Shown here in pieces: positions 14,006 to 19,348 of a DNA stretch of 19,348 nt. How positions within the stretch are numbered: position 1 is the first letter of the stretch; each line of letters opens with the position of its first letter. The position numbers and the translations under genes are program-made. The DNA lies in assembly GCA_049302575.1 (NCBI GenBank), contig JBAQMG010000043.1, positions 1 to 19,348 of the forward strand, in the 5' to 3' direction. The stretch is from JBAQMG01 sp049302575. GTDB lineage: Bacteria > Bacillota > Desulfitobacteriia > Desulfitobacteriales > Desulfitobacteriaceae. Below the pieces are notes generated by a model. The model was not told the DNA's origin. It saw only the letters and a list, made by a program, of their open reading frames with translations, and did no database searches.

Positions 14006-14968
14006 ATGCCACCTTTATTACTTGGCTTGGCTTTTCTGATCGATCAAATAATGGGCGATCCGACTAATATTCCTCACCCGGTTGTCTTGATGGGTAAAGT
14101 TATCGCTTATTTCGAACATAAGTTCAATAGAGGGAATGCTCAAACCCGACGCTTCTGGGGAATAACTCTAACGATTATCTTGGTAGGGGGGAGCTTTGGC
14201 CTTACTTGGGGTTTGCTCAAGGCTTTGGAAACTCTTCATCTTTACCTAAGATATGCCGTAGAAGTTTATCTTGTTTCGACAACAATTGCCGGGAAATCCT
14301 TGCTTCAGGCTGGGAAAGGAGTGCTAAGAGAACTTCAAAGGTCAGATCTAACACAAGCCCGTAAACGTTTAGCCTGGTTAGTCAGTCGGGATACAAACAA
14401 CTTATCGGAAGCTGAAATTGTTAGAGGAACCATCGAAACTTTGGCGGAAAACTTCGTTGACGGCATACTCTCGCCGCTTTTCTTTGCTACCTTGGGCGGC
14501 GCACCTTTGGCTATGGCCTTTAAAGCAGTCAGCACTCTCGACTCTATGGTAGGCTATCGCAACGACCGTTACGAAGACTTTGGCTGGTTTTCGGCACGTT
14601 CAGATGATTGGGCTAACTATATCCCAGCAAGACTTTCCGTCCCTATCTTATTTGCCGCAGGTATACCCTATAAACTACCTCTAAACTACGCCTGGCTGGT
14701 ATGGCGACGTGACGCTAGCAAACATCCCAGCCCCAACGGCGGAAACCCCGAAAGTATTGTAGCAGGCCTATTAGGTATCCGTCTAGGTGGTATCAACATC
14801 TATCATGGAAAACCTCACCATCGAGCAGAAATGGGGGAAGCCCTCCACACCTCAACCTGCCAAGATATAATCCGTTGCCGATCCCTAATCCGCCTAGCCA
14901 CCTGGTTCTCTCTACTTCCTTTACTAGCTCTCTCAGCCTTACTTTATCTTCTACCAACCTATTTTTAA
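14006..14968 (+). CDS. cbiB: Adenosylcobinamide-phosphate synthase CbiB (integral membrane)
   Basis: This 320-residue inner-membrane protein joins (R)-1-amino-2-propanol O-2-phosphate to adenosylcobyric acid. It has the CbiB/CobD(aerobic) family hallmarks GDPTNIPHPVVLMGKVI near the N-terminus, LVSRDTNNLSEAEIVRGTIETLAENFVDGILSPLFF in the middle, AFKAVSTLDSMVGYRN, and PNGGNPESIVAG towards the end. Hydrophobic segments occur near residues 1-15, 50-65, 150-170, 205-225 and 295-318. The gene starts 2 bases after cbiP with only a weak ribosome binding site, so its translation is probably coupled. The product works on the aminopropanol phosphate made by PduX and CobD, encoded further down this locus. 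Confidence 0.95.
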   Translation: MPPLLLGLAFLIDQIMGDPTNIPHPVVLMGKVIAYFEHKFNRGNAQTRRFWGITLTIILVGGSFGLTWGLLKALETLHLYLRYAVEVYLVSTTIAGKSLLQAGKGVLRELQRSDLTQARKRLAWLVSRDTNNLSEAEIVRGTIETLAENFVDGILSPLFFATLGGAPLAMAFKAVSTLDSMVGYRNDRYEDFGWFSARSDDWANYIPARLSVPILFAAGIPYKLPLNYAWLVWRRDASKHPSPNGGNPESIVAGLLGIRLGGINIYHGKPHHRAEMGEALHTSTCQDIIRCRSLIRLATWFSLLPLLALSALLYLLPTYF

Positions 14969-15252
14969 GTTCAATCCAAAAATTTGTTAACTTGTTATAT
15001 GCCTCATAACGCAAACCCTAATTCTCCGTTCCAAACCCGTAAATTACTCTTGCTTAGTGAGCATTTAGCGGAATTTGCGTAAGCGAACGTAGACAATATA
15101 GCGTTAAGCACGACAATGGTTAACTTGCAGAAATACCCAGGGGTTTTGTCGTGTAGTCATATTATTAAGTGAGTAGCAAATGTAATGCAGGCGAACGTGC
15201 AATAGTGATTTATTGTTATTTTATACCAAATTATCTTTTAAGGAGCACCCCA
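14969..15252. other. 284-base gap between cbiB and cbiA
   Basis: No gene is evident. The most visible structure is an 8-base inverted repeat, CACGACAA/TTGTCGTG (15109-15116 with 15146-15153), with a 29-base loop and no T-run. A second weak hairpin, GTTAT/ATAAC, lies near 14994-15010. GTTAACTTG occurs twice (about 14985 and 15118). I see no cobalamin riboswitch core and no strong promoter, so whether cbiA starts a new transcript is open. The cbiA ribosome binding site AAGGAG is at 15240-15245. Confidence 0.4.
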
Positions 15253-16647
15253 ATGCATATTCCACGAATCGTGATAGCAGGAACACATAGCGGCGTAGGA
15301 AAAACGACAATATCTACAGGTATTATGGCAGCCCTAAAACTTCGTGGACGATCAGTCCAGGGGTATAAAGTTGGCCCAGACTATATTGATCCCAGTTATC
15401 ATAGTGCAGCTACAGGTCAACCTTCGCGCAACCTAGACCGTTGGCTCCTAGGAACACATCTCCAACCTAGCTTTATCCAAAGTGCAAGGGGGCACTGGGC
15501 AGTAATCGAGGGTGTTATGGGAATGTTTGACGGCATGAGCGGCACTCAAGGATTTGGTAGTACCGCCGATATAGCTAAAGAACTTAGAGCACCAGTCATT
15601 CTAATTGTAGATGCTTCTTCCATGTCCAGAAGTGCAGCAGCCCTAGTTTATGGGTTTAATAACTTTGATCCGGATATTAAGTTGGCGGGCGTTATTTTTA
15701 ACCGGGTTAAGTCGCCAATGCAGGAAAAAATGCTCAAAGAAGCCCTGAAAGAAATAAATCTACAGGTTATTGGTAATATTCCTCGAGAAATAAATTTGCA
15801 ACTTCCTGAACGTCACTTGGGCTTAATTCCAGTAGGAGAGCGAACACTAGAAGGCGAGTTTCTTCAAAATCTCGCTGAGCTCATAATTAAACATGTCGAT
15901 GTAGAACAGATTGAAAAGATCATGGAGCAGGCACCAAAGCATGAGGCTACAGCTAAACTTAAGGGTGCTGCCCAACAAGATTATCCAGCAAATTTTAAGT
16001 CTCCAGTAAAGAAACTTAATGTTGGTATCGCCTGGGATGAGGCTTTTCTTTTCTATTATCACGACGCTCTTCAGCTTGCCAAAGTTAGTGGTTTTAACTT
16101 AGTTCCCTTTAGTCCCTTACACGATCTTGAGCTGCCGTTAGATTTAGATGGGCTTTGGTTCGGGGGTGGCTTTCCTGAACTCCATCTCGAAAAATTATCG
16201 GAAAACCTTGCTGTGAAAGCGGCTATTGGCAAGTTTGCTCGTTCCGGAAAACCGATCTATGCTGAATGCGGAGGCTACATGTATCTCGGCGAAGCTATCA
16301 AAGATTTTAATTCAAAGAGTTATCCACTCGTTGGTCTAATACCCATGGTCTCGGAAATGACGTCTCGACTACAAAATATGGGTTATCGTCAAGGAGTGTT
16401 TCAAACTAATAACTTTCTTGGCCCAAAAGGTACGGTAGTTCGCGGTCATGAATTTCATTATTCACAAGTAGCTTTTAATAGTAACCCACAACACGCTTAC
16501 CAGTTGTTTAGGGGGGATAAGGCTGACCGTTTAGAAGGGTTCGTTCAAGACAATCTTGTGGCATCCTATCTGCATCTTCATTTTAGTGGGCATCCTGAGT
16601 TACTGCAACACTGGTCTGCCTTTAATAACACTGGGTTAGTATTATGA
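15253..16647 (+). CDS. cbiA: Cobyrinate a,c-diamide synthase CbiA
   Basis: This 464-residue ATP- and glutamine-dependent enzyme amidates the a and c side chains of cobyrinate. The N-terminal P-loop is GTHSGVGKTT (10-19), followed by YKVGPDYIDPSYHS and the Walker-B-like IEGVMGMFDG. The C-terminal glutaminase domain has nucleophile Cys339 in YAECGGYMYLG, and RGHEFHYS and YLHLHFSGHP near the end. The ATG at 15253 is chosen because AAGGAG (15240-15245) lies 7 bases upstream. An in-frame ATG at 15169 would add 28 residues without family similarity. The stop overlaps the adenosyltransferase start by 4 bases. A 284-base gap to cbiB separates it from the first part of the operon. Confidence 0.95.
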   Translation: MHIPRIVIAGTHSGVGKTTISTGIMAALKLRGRSVQGYKVGPDYIDPSYHSAATGQPSRNLDRWLLGTHLQPSFIQSARGHWAVIEGVMGMFDGMSGTQGFGSTADIAKELRAPVILIVDASSMSRSAAALVYGFNNFDPDIKLAGVIFNRVKSPMQEKMLKEALKEINLQVIGNIPREINLQLPERHLGLIPVGERTLEGEFLQNLAELIIKHVDVEQIEKIMEQAPKHEATAKLKGAAQQDYPANFKSPVKKLNVGIAWDEAFLFYYHDALQLAKVSGFNLVPFSPLHDLELPLDLDGLWFGGGFPELHLEKLSENLAVKAAIGKFARSGKPIYAECGGYMYLGEAIKDFNSKSYPLVGLIPMVSEMTSRLQNMGYRQGVFQTNNFLGPKGTVVRGHEFHYSQVAFNSNPQHAYQLFRGDKADRLEGFVQDNLVASYLHLHFSGHPELLQHWSAFNNTGLVL

Positions 16648-17198
16648 TTACTGTTTATACCGGGAATGGCAAAGGCAAAACTACCTCAGCCATTGGTGAA
16701 GCCATACTTTCCCTAAACAAAGGTAAAAAAATTATCATGATTCAGTTTCTGAAAGGCAGTACTTACACTGGAGAACTTACAGCCCTCTATTGTCTAGGTA
16801 TACCACTAGTTCAGTTTGGGGTGGGTTGTCGTTGGGCAGGTATGATCCGTACTGGACTGAAACATTGTACTAATTGCGGAGAATGTTTCCGAAGCAATCG
16901 TGATCCTCAAATAGCGCTTGACCTTATTGAGAAAGCCTTAGACTGTTTAAACAAAATCCTGAAAAATCAAGAATTTGATGTTATTATTCTAGATGAAATA
17001 AGTCATGCTTTAAATCATGGTTTTTTGCCTTTAGAAAGACTTATTCCATTCTTGGAGTATAATACCATTGAGTGGATATTGACTGGTCGTAGGATGCCCA
17101 CAAAACTATTGCCGTTGGTTGATTCTTGGTGGGAATTAAAAGAAGTTAAACATCCCTTTCAACAGGGTTTGCCAAGTCGTAGGGGGATAGAGTACTAA
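16644..17198 (+). CDS. cobO: Corrinoid adenosyltransferase, CobA/CobO/BtuR P-loop type
   Basis: This 184-residue ATP:co(I)rrinoid adenosyltransferase attaches the 5'-deoxyadenosyl group to the cobalt of corrinoids. The P-loop GNGKGKTT (7-14) close to the N-terminus, VIILDEISHALNHG (Walker B and metal) and ILTGRRMPTKLLPLVD towards the end identify the family. Unusually, the middle carries Cys62 and a C75-x2-C78-x2-C81 cluster (LKHCTNCGECFRS) where the proteins I remember have a single-Cys GRGCF-type segment. Four close cysteines could bind zinc or an iron-sulfur cluster; that is inference. The start overlaps cbiA by 4 bases and the TAA overlaps the next ATG by 1. The name cobA would serve equally well. 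Confidence 0.9.
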   Translation: MITVYTGNGKGKTTSAIGEAILSLNKGKKIIMIQFLKGSTYTGELTALYCLGIPLVQFGVGCRWAGMIRTGLKHCTNCGECFRSNRDPQIALDLIEKALDCLNKILKNQEFDVIILDEISHALNHGFLPLERLIPFLEYNTIEWILTGRRMPTKLLPLVDSWWELKEVKHPFQQGLPSRRGIEY

Positions 17199-18127
17199 TG
17201 GAAACAACTGTGGGGTATGCCCGTTGTCCAGGAACTTGTGGAGAATGGATTCAAGGTGCCAAGGAAGGAATTCCATTTTTAGTCGATTGCCCGATTGATC
17301 GTTTTTCGGAAGTAGCGGTGAAATTATCCCCGCAGCTTCAGAATAATTTAATCTGGACTATTCCAGCTATGAAAACTAAAGTTGCCCGAGCTTTAAAGCT
17401 ACTTAGCCAAGAAAAAGCACTTCATAACCTTAGGGGAGAAGTTCTCATCTCCTCTGGGTTACCTTTAAGCAAAGGTATGGCGAGTTCTACTGCTGATATT
17501 GTAGCCGCTGTGGCAGCTACCTTGCTTTCATTGGGTGAAACTCCAACCCCAGAGATCTTAGCTTATTGGGCTTTAAGGATCGAACCAAGCGATAGCGTCA
17601 TGTTCCCGGGGATTACGGAAATGAGCCATGTCTATGGAAGCTATCATCAAGTTCTTGGACCGACTGTACCTGCCCAATTTTTGGCTTTGGACTGGGGAGG
17701 AGAAGTCGATACAATTCATTTCAATGCTCGCCAGGATTTATCGTCACATTACCGACGGTACGAAAAAACAATTCAAAAGGCACTTTCTTCTATTCGTCAG
17801 GGGGTGGAGTCAGCAGATTTAGAACTGTTAGCTTACGGTGCAACGATCAGTGCTCGTTGTAACCAAGATATCAACCCCAAAATAATGTTCGAAAACTTCC
17901 ATAGTTGGGTTCGTAAACAAGGTGGCTTAGGTGTGCTTGCTGCACACAGTGGAAGTTTACTCGCTGGCGTTTTTCCACCTGAGCAAACACTTTGGCAGCT
18001 AATACCGGAAGCTGAATTATGTTTCAACCCTGCTTTTATCGATATTTTTAAGGCCCATGACGGTGGAGCTCAATGGTCTAAAATAAGCTCACAACATCCA
18101 AGGATGGTTGCCAACAATGGAGGATGA
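17198..18127 (+). CDS. pduX: L-threonine kinase, PduX-type (GHMP kinase family)
   Basis: This 309-residue GHMP-superfamily kinase is expected to phosphorylate L-threonine to O-phospho-L-threonine, the substrate of the next gene, CobD. The ATP-binding GHMP motif is visible as PLSKGMASSTAD (about 88-100), preceded by an N-terminal PGTCGEWIQG (11-20) typical of PduX. EPSDSVMFPGI follows, and a C-terminal GGLGVLAAHSGSLLAG (GHMP motif 3) is present. The ATG shares its A with the TAA of the adenosyltransferase gene, and AGGGGGAT lies about 10 bases upstream. The position directly before cobD strongly supports the threonine kinase role over a homoserine or other GHMP kinase. Confidence 0.9.
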   Translation: METTVGYARCPGTCGEWIQGAKEGIPFLVDCPIDRFSEVAVKLSPQLQNNLIWTIPAMKTKVARALKLLSQEKALHNLRGEVLISSGLPLSKGMASSTADIVAAVAATLLSLGETPTPEILAYWALRIEPSDSVMFPGITEMSHVYGSYHQVLGPTVPAQFLALDWGGEVDTIHFNARQDLSSHYRRYEKTIQKALSSIRQGVESADLELLAYGATISARCNQDINPKIMFENFHSWVRKQGGLGVLAAHSGSLLAGVFPPEQTLWQLIPEAELCFNPAFIDIFKAHDGGAQWSKISSQHPRMVANNGG

Positions 18128-18132
18128 TTACT

Positions 18133-19242
18133 ATGCATGGTGGAAACTTGCGCAGAGCTAGAGAGGTTTATGGACAGACTACCTTTCTGGATTTATCGGC
18201 CAATATTAATCCATTTGGTCCACCTAAGATTGTTTGGGAGAGTATAAGAGCAGCGCTTCCCGAAATCGTTCACTATCCTGATCCCGAAAGCAAGCAGTTA
18301 AGAACTGAACTTGGCTTGAGGTATCAACTGCCAATTCATGAGATTATGGTAGGGAATGGGGTTGGTGAACTTCTCTTCACGCTTGTTCAATCGTTAAAAC
18401 CAAGAAAAGTTGCCATTCCTATACCCTCCTTCAGTGAATATGAACGCGCTGCACGCGCTGCCTCGGCAGAAATTTTCTACATTCCGCTAGGTGCTCAAGG
18501 TTGGGCGGGAATACCACCTATTCTATCCTCTGAGGACGAAGCTGAATTTATTGATGCTTGGCAACAATACCTCAGTGGCTGTGACATATTATTTCTTTGT
18601 TCCCCTCATAATCCAACAGGCAGCGTTATTTCCAAAAAACATTTTCAACTACTTTTAGAAATCACAAAAAAACTTGATTGCCGTATTATTTTTGATGAAT
18701 CTTTTTGCGATTTCCTACCTGAAAAAACACGTTGGTCAGCTCGTCTTGATCTTAAGCAGAACTTCCAGTTGATCGTACTGTATTCCATGACCAAATTTTA
18801 TAGTCTCCCGGGCCTGCGTTTGGGCGTTTGTTTTGCTGCCGCTGAGGTTATAGCCCATGCTCACCAGTTTAGAGATCCTTGGTCAGTCAACGTTTTAGCC
18901 GAACAAGCGGGGCTTGCTGCTCTGCGTGATCATATATTTCCCAAACAGGTTCGACAGCTGCTTTATGAAAGCAAGCAATTTCTCTATGCGAATTTTAAAC
19001 TACAGGCTCCTAAATCTTTAGAGCTTTGGCCAACGTCAGTAAATTTTGCTCTGATTCAACTTTTAGACCAAACTTCGGGTGAACTTGTTACTGAACTTGC
19101 TGAACATGGTATTCTTGTAAGGAATTGTGCTAACTTTAGGGGACTTGAGGAATCGTTTATTCGTGTAGCTATTAAGGATATCCCTAGCATGAAACTTTTT
19201 CTTGATACTTTAGCTATTATTAAATCAATGTCGTCAATCTAA
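18133..19242 (+). CDS. cobD: Threonine-phosphate decarboxylase CobD
   Basis: This 369-residue PLP-dependent enzyme decarboxylates L-threonine O-3-phosphate to (R)-1-amino-2-propanol O-2-phosphate, which CbiB uses. It belongs to the histidinol-phosphate aminotransferase-like fold. HGGNLRRA and LDLSANINPFGPP open the protein; SPHNPTGS and IIFDESFCDF are PLP-contact segments. The Schiff-base Lys is Lys221 in SMTKFYSLPGLRLG. The start is placed at the ATG at 18133 because GGAGG (18119-18123) is 9 bases before it; the ATG at 18124 directly abuts that site. The ribosome binding site lies inside the pduX end. The absence of Rv2231c- or histidine-operon neighbours and the B12 context make HisC unlikely. 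It is the last complete gene in the window. Confidence 0.93.
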   Translation: MHGGNLRRAREVYGQTTFLDLSANINPFGPPKIVWESIRAALPEIVHYPDPESKQLRTELGLRYQLPIHEIMVGNGVGELLFTLVQSLKPRKVAIPIPSFSEYERAARAASAEIFYIPLGAQGWAGIPPILSSEDEAEFIDAWQQYLSGCDILFLCSPHNPTGSVISKKHFQLLLEITKKLDCRIIFDESFCDFLPEKTRWSARLDLKQNFQLIVLYSMTKFYSLPGLRLGVCFAAAEVIAHAHQFRDPWSVNVLAEQAGLAALRDHIFPKQVRQLLYESKQFLYANFKLQAPKSLELWPTSVNFALIQLLDQTSGELVTELAEHGILVRNCANFRGLEESFIRVAIKDIPSMKLFLDTLAIIKSMSSI

Positions 19243-19305
19243 GTAACCATAAAATACCACCCTGTATCGAATAGAAAATAATTTTTATTAAGTACTCAAA
19301 ATCCC

Positions 19306-19311
19306 TTGACA
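19306..19311 (+). promoter_or_regulatory. Isolated perfect -35 hexamer after cobD
   Basis: A consensus TTGACA lies in the AT-rich tail (19243-19348). A good -10 is not found 16-18 bases downstream, so this is a weak candidate for a promoter of the next gene. No clear intrinsic terminator follows cobD in the window. Confidence 0.2.
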
Positions 19312-19348
19312 TTTCAAAATTCATCCAAAAATCAAATTGAATACCTTT

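Noticed and set aside
15109..15153. Intrinsic terminator before cbiA
   Set aside because: The 8-bp arms are 29 bases apart and no T-run follows, so it does not meet terminator criteria.
18133..19242. Histidinol-phosphate aminotransferase (HisC) instead of CobD
   Set aside because: The fold is shared, but the gene directly follows pduX in a complete B12 locus and opens with the HGGN segment typical of CobD.
1..19348. CRISPR arrays, tRNA or rRNA genes
   Set aside because: No regularly spaced repeats and no tRNA or rRNA-like sequence were seen on either strand.

Overview
The window looks like chromosomal DNA of a low-to-medium G+C Gram-positive anaerobe, most likely a Clostridia/Peptococcaceae-type spore former (Desulfosporosinus/Desulfitobacterium-like). 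This assignment is inferred from the strong AGGAGG-type ribosome binding sites, the AT-rich intergenic DNA, the anaerobic (early cobalt insertion) cobalamin gene set and the protein flavour. No marker gene fixes the genus. Every real gene is on the + strand.

Bases 1-3750 hold four ordinary, separately arranged genes: a DinB-superfamily protein, a membrane-anchored polysaccharide deacetylase, a hotdog acyl-CoA thioesterase and an exported CAP/SCP-domain protein. Two good intrinsic terminators lie here. Directly behind the first (699-737) is a sequence that resembles the 5' end and a domain-V-like hairpin of a group IIC intron, apparently an internally deleted remnant. Bases 3750-4450 hold a decayed MNT nucleotidyltransferase/HEPN (HI0073/HI0074, MntA-HepT-like) gene pair. 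The first gene has lost its active-site region. The second is cut by an amber codon at a conserved Trp position.

Bases 4540-19242 are one large anaerobic cobalamin (B12) biosynthesis locus: cbiD; then a cobalamin riboswitch with an intrinsic terminator; then cbiET-cbiL-cbiF-cbiG-cbiH-cbiJ-cbiX-cbiC; a 96-base gap; cbiP-cbiB; a 284-base gap; and cbiA-cobO/cobA-pduX-cobD. Most junctions overlap by a few bases (ATGA, TAATG), which indicates translational coupling. CbiX inserts Co2+ into sirohydrochlorin. CbiL, CbiH, CbiF, CbiG, CbiD, CbiJ, CbiET and CbiC carry the ring to cobyrinate. CbiA amidates it, the CobO/CobA-type enzyme adenosylates it and CbiP completes the amidations. PduX makes L-threonine phosphate, CobD decarboxylates it to (R)-1-amino-2-propanol phosphate, and CbiB attaches that arm to give adenosylcobinamide phosphate. 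Nucleotide-loop assembly genes (cobU/cobS/cobT/cobC) and cobalt uptake genes are not in the window.

The B12 operon itself is a known system. I did not find a clearly new biological system. The points worth a second look are the group IIC intron-like remnant, the broken MNT/HEPN pair, cbiD lying upstream and outside the riboswitch unit with its own good promoter, the 139-base cbiG/cbiH overlap with an ambiguous start, and a CxxCxxC cluster in the corrinoid adenosyltransferase.
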